NCBI GenBank assembly: GCA_050258555.1
Contig: JBLMZA010000052.1
Location: 54,343 to 118,342 of the forward strand
Direction: 5' to 3'
DNA: 64,000 nucleotides
DNA from: CAISDA01 sp050258555
GTDB lineage: Bacteria; Bacteroidota; Ignavibacteria; UBA10030; UBA8401
The position numbers and the translations under genes were made by a program. Under the pieces are notes generated by a model. That model was not told the DNA's origin. It saw nothing but the letters and a program-made list of their open reading frames with translations, and made no database searches. Each line of letters starts with the position of its first letter. Position 1 is the first letter of the stretch. Positions 17,080 through 24,922 of this stretch are shown here, piece by piece.

Positions 17080-17604
17080 ATGATCACGATCCGACGCGCC
17101 GCCGAGGCGGACTCCGCCGCGCTCGCCGAATTCGGCGCCCGCACATTCTACGATACATTCGCCAAAGACAATACGCCCGAGAACATGAGCGCCTACCTGG
17201 CGCTGACGTTTTCGCCCGAGAAGCAGGCCCGCGAACTCACAGATCCCTCCATCACCTTCTTCATCGCCGAGGACGGGGGAACGATCGCCGGCTCGGTCAA
17301 GGTCGTGGACGGACTGGCGCCGGCCTGCATCACCGGCCGCCATCCGATCGAGATCGCGCGGCTCTACGTCGACAAACAGTACTTCCGCCAGGGCATCGGC
17401 ACACGCCTCATGCAATGCTGCTTCGATCTGGCCGCCTCGAAGGGCTGCGACACCGTGTGGCTCGGCGTGTGGGAGCACAACGATCGCGCGCGCGAGTTTT
17501 ATCGCAAGTGGAAATTCCGCGAGGTCGGCTCGCATATCTTCCAGCTGGGCGACGATCCGCAGATCGATCTTCTTTTGCAGCGCCCTCTTACAGGCATGCT
17601 TTGA
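17080..17604 (+). CDS. GNAT-family N-acetyltransferase
   Basis: 174 aa with the complete GNAT fold: N-terminal ITIRRAAEADSAAL, central EIARLYVDKQYFRQGIGTRLM carrying the acetyl-CoA pyrophosphate-binding Q/RxxGxG motif, and the C-terminal VWLGVWEHNDRAREFYRKW segment. The last resembles spermine/spermidine or ribosomal-protein acetyltransferase relatives. The acceptor substrate is not predictable. The gene starts directly after the half-size TSUP stop (TAAGATG), so they are co-transcribed. Confidence 0.88.
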   Translation: MITIRRAAEADSAALAEFGARTFYDTFAKDNTPENMSAYLALTFSPEKQARELTDPSITFFIAEDGGTIAGSVKVVDGLAPACITGRHPIEIARLYVDKQYFRQGIGTRLMQCCFDLAASKGCDTVWLGVWEHNDRAREFYRKWKFREVGSHIFQLGDDPQIDLLLQRPLTGML

Positions 17605-17709
17605 GAGGTTACTTTTCTCAAATTTCAGAATGTCCGTAATGTAATTCCCAATTGTGAAAACCCCATCATGAAAAACACCCACTTTCAGCGGATTTCTGCG
17701 TCTGAAATG

Positions 17710-17725
17710 TGGCATAGTAATTGAA
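17710..17725 (+). promoter_or_regulatory. Sigma-54-like promoter of the porin-cytochrome operon
   Basis: TGGCATAGTAATTGAA with GG-N10-GA spacing, one base different from the element before the split-Soret operon. The predicted start site (about 17737) leaves a 25-nt leader containing AAGGACG before ATG 17762, which is good internal agreement. Confidence 0.7.
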
Positions 17726-17761
17726 TTCATCGGTTTCGGAATATTGCAAGGACGAACCCCT

Positions 17762-19075
17762 ATGAAAACAAAACTTATACTCGCTCTTCTCCTCATCGCC
17801 ATGCAGTGTCCGGCACAGTACTTCTCCGGCCGCTTCACGACCTCATTCTATACATGGCAGGCGCAGGAGACAAACGCACCAGTCAACGGACAGGCCCAGT
17901 CGCCCACGAAACTGACGATGGCCCGTCTCTATGAAAACATACAGGCCGACGTGCTCGGCAGCCGCTTCGGCCTGAACGTGAACGCGCAGGTCTCGAAGGA
18001 TTTCGGCACGTCGATCGGAACGGATCCCGAACTGAGGCTCTCGCAGCTCACGCTCAAGGCCCGCAAGATCGCCGATGTCGCCGACATCTCCGTCGGCCGC
18101 CAGTTCGTCATGGCCGGCGTCGGCACCGGATACGTCGACGGCGGGCTCATGAAGCTCTCCTTCCTCGACGGCGCCGTCGGACTCCAGGCCTTCGGCGGCT
18201 ATTCGCTCATCGACACGCGCACCATCGACTTCAAGCGCGCGCTCGGCGACAATGCCTTCTACGGCGGACAAATCAGCGCGGCGCCCTTCGAGGATGTGCT
18301 CGTGGGCTTCAGCTACATGAAGAAATCGCGCGAACAGAATTCGTTCACGATCACGCGGTTCGACTCGCTCTTCAATCCGACGCTGGTCACCATGTCCTTC
18401 GATCCGCAGACCGAGGAGCTCGCGGGATTCGACCTGCGCTACGGCATCACCGAGGGTACGGATGTCTACATGCGCACCGACTACGATCTCGACAACGACC
18501 GAGTGCACCGCGTCGAAGCATCGGGCCGTCTTGAAATCCTTCCGCAGCAGCTTGCGGTGACGGCCGATTATCTCTATCGCATGCCCCGGCTTCAGTTCAA
18601 CTCGATCTTCTCCGTCTTCTCGATGAACGAGACGCAGGAAATCGAAGGCGGCGTTGAATACGAATTCACCCCGTCGGCGCGCGCCTATGCGCGGTACGGA
18701 TACGTGAAGTACACGGACGACAACAGCGGCCGCATCCGCATCGGCGGAACGTACGATTTCCTCAGCATCTCGTACTCGAACAACTTCGGCTACGCGGGAG
18801 ACTTCAACGGCGTCACGATCCAGGCCGTCTATCCCACCGCGGACCGCGTCTTCGTTCCCGCCGTGGGATTCGGCTATGCCAAATACAAAGTGTCGGAGGA
18901 CGCCGAATCGAACAACGTGATGAACGCGAATGTCGGACTCACATACCGTCCCACGCCGTCGCTTGCCGCCGATATACAGGCGCAATGGATCCAGAATCCG
19001 GTCTACAACAGCGACTTCCGCGTCTTCTTGAAATTCAACTATATTTTCAGCAAGCGCTTGCTGAACTGGTTCTAA
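17762..19075 (+). CDS. Outer-membrane beta-barrel, probable porin of a porin-cytochrome conduit
   Basis: 437 aa from ATG 17762 with a signal sequence (MKTKLILALLLIAMQCPA) and no helical membrane segments afterwards. The rest is a succession of alternating polar/aromatic stretches such as RVHRVEASGRLEIL, AYARYGYVKYTDDN and RIRIGGTYDFLSISYSNNF, ending in a terminal Phe (FNYIFSKRLLNWF). This is the pattern of an outer-membrane barrel recognised by the Bam machinery. No sequence motif names it. It is the first of three genes with a 14-haem exported cytochrome and a 7-haem lipoprotein, the gene set of porin-cytochrome complexes. Its proposed role is to sheath haems across the outer membrane (inference from context). 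Confidence 0.72.
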   Translation: MKTKLILALLLIAMQCPAQYFSGRFTTSFYTWQAQETNAPVNGQAQSPTKLTMARLYENIQADVLGSRFGLNVNAQVSKDFGTSIGTDPELRLSQLTLKARKIADVADISVGRQFVMAGVGTGYVDGGLMKLSFLDGAVGLQAFGGYSLIDTRTIDFKRALGDNAFYGGQISAAPFEDVLVGFSYMKKSREQNSFTITRFDSLFNPTLVTMSFDPQTEELAGFDLRYGITEGTDVYMRTDYDLDNDRVHRVEASGRLEILPQQLAVTADYLYRMPRLQFNSIFSVFSMNETQEIEGGVEYEFTPSARAYARYGYVKYTDDNSGRIRIGGTYDFLSISYSNNFGYAGDFNGVTIQAVYPTADRVFVPAVGFGYAKYKVSEDAESNNVMNANVGLTYRPTPSLAADIQAQWIQNPVYNSDFRVFLKFNYIFSKRLLNWF

Positions 19076-19099
19076 GAACGAATGTTTCGAGGGCTCACA

Positions 19100-20302
19100 A
19101 TGAAAATCAAACTTACAGTCTTCACGCTTCTCCTCTGCGCCGCGGCTCTGCTCGTCTCGGCCCGCCTGTCGTCGACGGCCGCGGCCGAACAGACGCAGAC
19201 GGACAAGTTCGTCAAATTCTCGCACAAGCTTCACACCGACGCCGGCGCCGAATGCGCCTCATGCCACGGCGACGTCGCTGCAAACGAGAAGCTGAACGAA
19301 AAGCTCACGCCCGGGCACGATGCATGCCAGAGCTGCCATGAAGAGCAGCTGAGCAGCAACTGCCAGTTCTGCCACTACAGCGACACGCCCGAGAAGGAAG
19401 CGGCCGCTCCGGTGCGCGATCTGATCATCAATCACAAGCAGCATGTCGACCAGAACGTCACGTGCGTGACATGCCATACGCGCATCGCCGAGAGCGAAGA
19501 GGCGGGCAACCACGCGGCGCCCACGATGGCCACATGCAACGTGTGCCACAACAAGGTGCAGGCCGGCAACGAATGCGAATCGTGCCACCGCAACATGGCG
19601 ACGCTCTATCCCCGTTCGCACACGCGCGGCGATTTCATGCGCGATCACGGACGCATCACGCGGCTGAACACCTACGATGCGAAATGCCAGTCGTGCCATG
19701 AAGAACGCTTCTGCTCGCAGTGCCATGACGGCACGAACCTGACGACGCTCTCCCCCACGCTCAAAGTCGGCATGATCTCGCCGCGCACGCTGCACAACGA
19801 CAAGGCGAAGGCGCTTGCGGGCCAGATGGTGCACGATCTCAACTACCGCTTCACGCATGCGATCGATGCCAAGAGCAAGAGGATCTCCGACTGCCAGGTG
19901 TGCCACCAGTCGCAGCAGTTCTGCAACGACTGCCACAACAACGGCGCCGAGAATCAGGGCGGCGTGCTGCCGGCATCGCACCGCCAGCCGGGCTTCGCGC
20001 TCGTCGGCGGCTACGCATCGGGCGGCGGACGCCACGCCGATCTGGCAAAGCGCGACATCGAACAGTGCGCGGCATGCCACGACGTGTCGGGTTCCGAACC
20101 CGCCTGCGTGCGCTGCCATATGGACGTGGACGGCGTGAAACACACCAATCCCCGCACGCACAAGAGCGGCTTCATGGACGACACGCACGGCGAATGGCAT
20201 TCCTCGCCGGGCGCATCGTGCTATGTCTGCCACACCGACGCCAACGCGCGTCCCAATGGAATTAAAGGTCAAGGATTCTGCGGCTACTGCCACAGTAAAT
20301 AA
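19100..20302 (+). CDS. Exported 14-haem c-type cytochrome
   Basis: 400 aa from ATG 19100, with a signal sequence ending around SARLSSTAAA. Fourteen CxxCH haem-attachment motifs are present: CASCH, CQSCH, CQFCH, CVTCH, CNVCH, CESCH, CQSCH, CSQCH, CQVCH, CNDCH, CAACH, CVRCH, CYVCH and the terminal CGYCH. Many additional His residues (FSHKLH, INHKQH, HTRGDFMRDH) can serve as distal ligands. Close haem spacing implies a molecular wire. It is predicted to be the periplasmic partner that brings electrons to the barrel encoded just upstream (24-nt gap). No catalytic domain such as nitrite reductase is recognisable. It needs a cytochrome c maturation system, which is not in this window. Confidence 0.92.
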   Translation: MKIKLTVFTLLLCAAALLVSARLSSTAAAEQTQTDKFVKFSHKLHTDAGAECASCHGDVAANEKLNEKLTPGHDACQSCHEEQLSSNCQFCHYSDTPEKEAAAPVRDLIINHKQHVDQNVTCVTCHTRIAESEEAGNHAAPTMATCNVCHNKVQAGNECESCHRNMATLYPRSHTRGDFMRDHGRITRLNTYDAKCQSCHEERFCSQCHDGTNLTTLSPTLKVGMISPRTLHNDKAKALAGQMVHDLNYRFTHAIDAKSKRISDCQVCHQSQQFCNDCHNNGAENQGGVLPASHRQPGFALVGGYASGGGRHADLAKRDIEQCAACHDVSGSEPACVRCHMDVDGVKHTNPRTHKSGFMDDTHGEWHSSPGASCYVCHTDANARPNGIKGQGFCGYCHSK

Positions 20303-20314
20303 GATGAGGCTAGG

Positions 20315-21214
20315 ATGAAAAATTTCGTATTTGCACTTGCAACGATCTGTCTGGCTGGATTCATCGGATGCAGCCAGCTCAAGGAAGAAAACCCCTCCCC
20401 GGTTTCAAACCGCGTCGGAGTCCATCCGCCGGGATTCTCCAATCCGGCGGACACCGCGAATTTCCACGGCAAGGCCATCGCGCACAACAACTGGGACATG
20501 CATGAATGCACACGATGCCACGGCACCGACTACAACGGCGGCACCACCGGCGTTTCCTGCAACACGTGCCACACGAAATCGCGCGGTCCTGAAAACTGCA
20601 CGACATGCCACGGAAGCGTGAATGCCGCGCCGCCGAAGGATCTGCATGATAACGTGTCCGTGTCCGTCGCAACTGTCGGTCTGCACCAGAAGCATGTCTC
20701 CGGCGCGACGCTGGCGGCAAACCTGCGCTGCTCGGCATGCCATATCGTGCCCTCCTCGCTGTATGCACCGGGTCACCTGGACGGCGTGCTGCCGGCGGAA
20801 GTGACATTCGATACGGCAAGCGTGGCGCGCACGGTGACCAACGAACCCGGCACATCGTTTTACTATGCGGGACTTCCCGCATACACGCCCAATCCGAGCT
20901 ATACGCGTCCGGCGGCAACCTGCCAGAACACCTATTGCCACGGCAATTTCAAGAACGGCAATCCGACGAACGTCGTGAAATGGACCGATGAAACCGGATC
21001 GGGCGCCGCCTGCGGCACCTGCCACGGCGATGTCACGAAGCCGATGCCCGAGCGTGCGATGCCGAGAACGATCAACAACGGCGGCATCCACCCGACGAAC
21101 ACGAATTGCGCCGGCTGCCACTTCGGCATCATCGACAATACGGGCAAGCTCCTGGATGTGACGAAGCACATCAACGGCAAGGTGAACGTCTTCGGCACCG
21201 AACAGAATTTTTAA
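20315..21214 (+). CDS. Seven-haem lipoprotein cytochrome with a CxxxxCH site
   Basis: 299 aa. The N-terminus (MKNFVFALATICLAGFIGC) fits a lipoprotein signal with Cys 19 as the acylated residue. Haem sites are CTRCH, CNTCH, CTTCH, CSACH, CGTCH and CAGCH plus one CQNTYCH, a CX4CH variant. Mixed CxxxxCH/CxxCH proteins are known from Geobacter-type outer-surface cytochromes (TIGR01904 family). It follows the 14-haem gene by 12 nt and ends the operon before a strong terminator. Proposed role: outer-surface terminal of the conduit that passes electrons to minerals, electrodes or partner cells. The alternative is a periplasm-facing outer-membrane electron carrier. Confidence 0.88.
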   Translation: MKNFVFALATICLAGFIGCSQLKEENPSPVSNRVGVHPPGFSNPADTANFHGKAIAHNNWDMHECTRCHGTDYNGGTTGVSCNTCHTKSRGPENCTTCHGSVNAAPPKDLHDNVSVSVATVGLHQKHVSGATLAANLRCSACHIVPSSLYAPGHLDGVLPAEVTFDTASVARTVTNEPGTSFYYAGLPAYTPNPSYTRPAATCQNTYCHGNFKNGNPTNVVKWTDETGSGAACGTCHGDVTKPMPERAMPRTINNGGIHPTNTNCAGCHFGIIDNTGKLLDVTKHINGKVNVFGTEQNF

Positions 21215-21249
21215 GAAGCAGTACAACCCCGCTGCTGTACCAAAAAAGA

Positions 21250-21283
21250 AGCCGCCTCCTTCCCCAGGAGACGGCTTTTTTTA
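21250..21283 (+). terminator. Terminator of the porin-cytochrome operon
   Basis: AGCCGCCTCCT and AGGAGACGGCT form an 11-position stem with one mismatch around a short loop, followed by seven T residues; 36 nt after the lipoprotein stop. It is preceded by an A-run, so it may also work from the other strand. Confidence 0.85.
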
Positions 21284-21296
21284 TTTTCTTGTATGT

Positions 21297-21360
21297 GGGG
21301 CGAAGCCGGAAATGATACGCGCGTTAAGCGTGGTTATTGTTCCTTCGCCCCTGTTTTTTT
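21297..21360 (+). terminator. Second hairpin (GGGGCGAAG/CTTCGCCCC) with T-run
   Basis: Arms at 21297-21305 and 21343-21351 are followed by a run of seven T residues. The 37-nt loop region contains ACGC-GCGTTAA-GCGT, which can fold further. It lies between the convergent cytochrome and TatD genes. The arm sequence matches the hairpin at 5027-5049. Confidence 0.5.
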
Positions 21361-22762
21361 AAAAGTACGGCCTCACTCTGTATTTCACGCCGATCTCCTC
21401 CTCAACAAATTTCTTCGCCGCCTCATGATCGATCTCCGGAATCCCCACGACGCTCATCACGACTTCGGGCACATGCTTCTTCGCCTCGCGCGCAAAGTCG
21501 ATCATCGCCGCATGGAAGCGCGGACCGTCCAGATGCATCAGTTCGCCATACTGCACCGGATCGATCGAGTTGAGGCTGATCGAGACGACATCCACCAATC
21601 CCGCCAGTTCGGGCGCGATGTTCCGCTTGTTGATGATCGAACCGTGTCCGTCGGTGTTCAATCGGACGCGTCCGCCCTGCGACTTCACCCAGGCGGCGAT
21701 CTTCTTCAGCACTTCGAACCGGATCGTCGGCTCGCCGTATCCGCAGAAGACGATGTCGTGATACGCGTTCGGATCTCCGATCTCGGCGATCACTTCCTCG
21801 GCTTCCGGCTCGCGACTGATCTTCAGGTTGTAGCCTTTGATCACCGCATCGCCCTTGCGGTCGCAGAATTCGCAATCGGCGTTGCAGCGGTTGGTCAGAT
21901 TGATGTAGAGCGACGATCCGAGCCTGTATGTGATGACGGGCCCGGGCAGCGAGCCGATGCCGAAGAGTTTTTTCGCATTGAAGGATGAAGTGCGTTCGAT
22001 GTCGGCGAGCGACGCGCCGGTGAGCTCGGCGATGCGCGCGCCGATCAGCGGCACATAGGACGGCTCATTGCGCGTGCCGCGGTGCGGCACCGGCGTCAGA
22101 TACGGCGAATCGGTCTCGAGCATGATGTGATCGTAGCCGATCGCGCGCACGACATCGGCCGCGCTGTTGTTTTTGAACGTCACCGTGCCGGGAAACGATA
22201 CGAGAAATCCCATCCTGATGAGCCTGTATGCCGTCGGCACATCGCCCGAATAGCAGTGAAAGACGCCCTTGAGCGCCTCATGCCTGCTGTCGGCGCTCGT
22301 CGTATCCTTGCGCCAGAGGGGAAACTCGCGCACGAGTTCTTCGACGATCCGCACGGCGTCATCCATCGAGTCGCGCGTGTGGATGATGACCGGAAGGTTC
22401 CTGCGCGCCGCAAGCGCGAGCTGTTCGCGGAACCGTTCGCGCTGCACATCGCGCGGCGCGCGGTCGTAATAATAATCGATGCCGATTTCGCCCACGGCGA
22501 CGACTTTCGGATGCGCCAGAAGCGCTTCGATTTCCTGAAGTGTCGATTCATTCCACGTCTCCAGGTCGAGCGGATGATAGCCGACGGCCGCATACACCTC
22601 GGGGAACCGTTCGGCAAGCGCGATCGCCTTGCGGCTCGATTCCATGTCCGTTGCCGGCACGACGACGTATTCCATGCCCGCGCTGCGCGCCCGGGCGATG
22701 ACGTCGTGAATATCTTCTTCAAAATCCTTGTAGAACAGATGTGCGTGTGTATCGATGAACAT
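21359..22762 (-). CDS. TatD-family nuclease fused to a radical SAM domain
   Basis: 467 aa from ATG 22762. Residues 1-268 are a TatD metal-dependent hydrolase: FIDTHAHL with the first metal-binding histidines, GEIGIDYYYD, VIIHTRDS, FHCYSGD and LETDSPYLTP. Residues about 280-467 are a radical SAM domain with the CX3CX2C cluster motif NRCNADCEFC (Cys 293, 297, 300) and a FCGYGEPTIR motif. TatD proteins are Mg-dependent 3'-5' DNases or RNases; the radical SAM half cleaves S-adenosylmethionine with a 4Fe-4S cluster. The pair is known as separate or fused genes (TatD-linked radical SAM), but its joint substrate is not established. Confidence 0.93.
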   Translation of the reverse strand: MFIDTHAHLFYKDFEEDIHDVIARARSAGMEYVVVPATDMESSRKAIALAERFPEVYAAVGYHPLDLETWNESTLQEIEALLAHPKVVAVGEIGIDYYYDRAPRDVQRERFREQLALAARRNLPVIIHTRDSMDDAVRIVEELVREFPLWRKDTTSADSRHEALKGVFHCYSGDVPTAYRLIRMGFLVSFPGTVTFKNNSAADVVRAIGYDHIMLETDSPYLTPVPHRGTRNEPSYVPLIGARIAELTGASLADIERTSSFNAKKLFGIGSLPGPVITYRLGSSLYINLTNRCNADCEFCDRKGDAVIKGYNLKISREPEAEEVIAEIGDPNAYHDIVFCGYGEPTIRFEVLKKIAAWVKSQGGRVRLNTDGHGSIINKRNIAPELAGLVDVVSISLNSIDPVQYGELMHLDGPRFHAAMIDFAREAKKHVPEVVMSVVGIPEIDHEAAKKFVEEEIGVKYRVRPYF

Positions 22763-22923
22763 GACGGCCCTGCTTCCTTCTCTGTTGGTTTCCGAAATCC
22801 TTATAAAGTACCAACAATCCCGTGGAATTGCAATAAAAAGGCCGCTCAATATTGCTTCTCCACCGCACATTCGTTACATTTTTTTTCACAGTTTTTTACA
22901 AGATTCCGACGATCCCGGCGAAT

Positions 22924-24084
22924 ATGGAACACGAACATACACAGGCCTCCGCCCCTCCGGTCACCACCGGCGAACTCTGGACCTCGAAGCAGCGGCAGGC
23001 ATCCGCGCTGCATGAGATCTCCTACCGGGCCTGCTTCAAGCCCCAGTTGCCGCGCTACTTCATCGAGCGCTATTCGCAGCCGGGCGACACGGTGTACGAT
23101 CCGTTCACCGGACGGGGAACGACGATCGTCGAGGCCGCGCTCATGGGACGGCGCGTGATCAGCAACGATGTGAATCCGCTCAGCCGCATTTTAACCGAGC
23201 CGCGCCTTCTGCTTCCTTCACTCGATGCGATTGAAGCGCGGCTTGACGAAATTCCCGACCGGCACGATGACATGGAGTGTCACGATCTTTCCATGTTCTT
23301 CCATCCCGAGACCGAACGCGCCCTCGCGGCACTGCGCCGGTATCTGGCAGCGCGGAAAGCCTCGGGCCGGGAAGATGCCGCCGACAAATGGATCCGCATG
23401 GCGGCGACCAACCGGCTCACGGGACATTCACCCGGATTTTTTTCCGTCTACACGCTTCCTCCCAACCAGGCCACAAGCCGGGAGCGTCAGCGGCTCATCA
23501 ACGCAAAGCGCGGCCAGACGCCCGAATACCGTGATGTGAAGACGCTGATCCTGAAGAAGTCGCGCTCGCTGCTGGCCGGCCTTTCTGAAGAGGACGCGGA
23601 TCGCGTGCGCGCTATCGGCGAGGCGGCGCTCTTCACAGAAGCCGATGCCAGACAAACGAAGAGCATTCCGGATGAGACGGTGCAGCTCACGGTCACCTCT
23701 CCTCCGTTTCTGGATATCGTCCAGTACTCGGCGGACAACTGGCTGCGCTGCTGGTTCAACGCCATCGACGACAAGGACGTGGGCCGCGCCATCACGATGT
23801 CGCGCACGATCGGCGAATGGTCGGATGTGATGGGTGACGTGATGCGCGAGCTTTTCCGCGTGACGCGGCCAGCGGGCTATGTGGCCTTCGAAGTGGGCGA
23901 GATCCGCAAGGGCACGCTCCGGCTCGAGGAAGCCGTCATCCCGCTGGGCGAAGCCGCGGGCTTCCGCTGCGTTTCGCTCCTGATCAACCAGCAGCAGTTC
24001 AGCAAGACATCGAACATCTGGGGCGTCCGCAACAACAATCATGGAACCAACACCAACCGCATCGCCCTTTTTCGGAAGGAATAG
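22924..24084 (+). CDS. Orphan permuted DNA methyltransferase (N4-cytosine/N6-adenine class)
   Basis: 386 aa from ATG 22924. The AdoMet-binding motif YDPFTGRGTT (59-67) comes before the catalytic TSPPF (259-262), with a long variable region between them that should carry target recognition; this is a class beta arrangement. SPPF in place of the adenine-type DPPY/NPPF is usual for cytosine-N4 enzymes. Other supporting segments are VISNDVNPLS (AdoMet contact) and VAFEVGEIRKGT. No restriction endonuclease, specificity subunit or repair protein is adjacent, so it is either an orphan regulator or a remnant of a system. It is divergent from the TatD gene and ends before a clear terminator. Confidence 0.88.
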   Translation: MEHEHTQASAPPVTTGELWTSKQRQASALHEISYRACFKPQLPRYFIERYSQPGDTVYDPFTGRGTTIVEAALMGRRVISNDVNPLSRILTEPRLLLPSLDAIEARLDEIPDRHDDMECHDLSMFFHPETERALAALRRYLAARKASGREDAADKWIRMAATNRLTGHSPGFFSVYTLPPNQATSRERQRLINAKRGQTPEYRDVKTLILKKSRSLLAGLSEEDADRVRAIGEAALFTEADARQTKSIPDETVQLTVTSPPFLDIVQYSADNWLRCWFNAIDDKDVGRAITMSRTIGEWSDVMGDVMRELFRVTRPAGYVAFEVGEIRKGTLRLEEAVIPLGEAAGFRCVSLLINQQQFSKTSNIWGVRNNNHGTNTNRIALFRKE

Positions 24085-24125
24085 CATTTCTCATTCTCTG
24101 TGATGCCCGGCATGGCGCCATTCAG

Positions 24126-24149
24126 GAAGACTTTTTAGTCTTCTATTTT
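24126..24149 (+). terminator. Terminator after the methyltransferase
   Basis: GAAGACT (24126-24132), TTTT loop, AGTCTTC (24137-24143), then TATTTT. A 7-bp perfect stem with a U-rich tail, 40 nt past the stop. Confidence 0.7.
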
Positions 24150-24191
24150 GTTCGTATATTGATCATCATCTTATCGAAATCAGGAGCCTGT

Positions 24192-24896
24192 ATGAAACTG
24201 TTGATGCCGCTGCTGCTTGCCTTCGTGTTCGTGATCACATCAGTGCACGCCCAGTCTCCGCTGGAGAAATACGCCGGCGCCGAATCGCTCACGCCCGAGC
24301 AGTTCGCCGATGTGGTGAAAGCGGCCTGGGATGAGCTCAAAAAAGCCGCCGATGAATACGACGCGCAGCTGAAATCGAAGAACGAATTCGAGTCGACGCA
24401 GGAATTTCAGGCGCGCATGGCGCGCGAGCGCGACGCCTACTGGGGCAAGATCGTCAAGTTCAACACCGAACAGAAGCTCTCCGAGCACACATTCCCCGTC
24501 CTGATGAATGTGCAGCTGCGGACATACAATGCCGACCGCCGCACGTATTCGCTCAAGTCGACCTCATCCATCATCGTGCCTCCGAGCGGCGAGCGCGTGT
24601 CTGTCACGCTCCCTTCCAATGCGTTCACATTCATCCGCGAATCGAAGCGCAAAGGATACCGCTACGCCCATATCGTCATGAACACCGAACCGGAATTCAT
24701 CTGGCATGTCGAGCCCGATGTGGCGCGCGCGGCGAAGAGCGCCGAATCGAACATCCATTTTAAGGTGTGGTTCAAGCTGGACATCACGCAGCCGATCGTC
24801 AACACGACGGCCCGCCTGTCCATCGTCCCCGTCAAGATCGCACTCATCAACTCAGGCAGCAATACTGTGTATTGGACCGAAAACATCTCCCGTTAA
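24192..24896 (+). CDS. Exported hypothetical protein
   Basis: 234 aa from ATG 24192, with a signal sequence MKLLMPLLLAFVFVITSVHA and probable cleavage before QSP. A helical, charged region (about 35-90, KAAWDELKKAADEYDAQLKS then QARMARERDAYW) precedes a beta-rich half with RTYSLKSTSSIIVPPSGERV and VWFKLDITQPI. I do not recognise a family. It lies 26 nt before fumarase on the same strand, but a functional link is not evident; the shared transcript may be incidental. Confidence 0.6.
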   Translation: MKLLMPLLLAFVFVITSVHAQSPLEKYAGAESLTPEQFADVVKAAWDELKKAADEYDAQLKSKNEFESTQEFQARMARERDAYWGKIVKFNTEQKLSEHTFPVLMNVQLRTYNADRRTYSLKSTSSIIVPPSGERVSVTLPSNAFTFIRESKRKGYRYAHIVMNTEPEFIWHVEPDVARAAKSAESNIHFKVWFKLDITQPIVNTTARLSIVPVKIALINSGSNTVYWTENISR

Positions 24897-24922
24897 CGCT
24901 TCTATACTGAAGGATCATTCAC

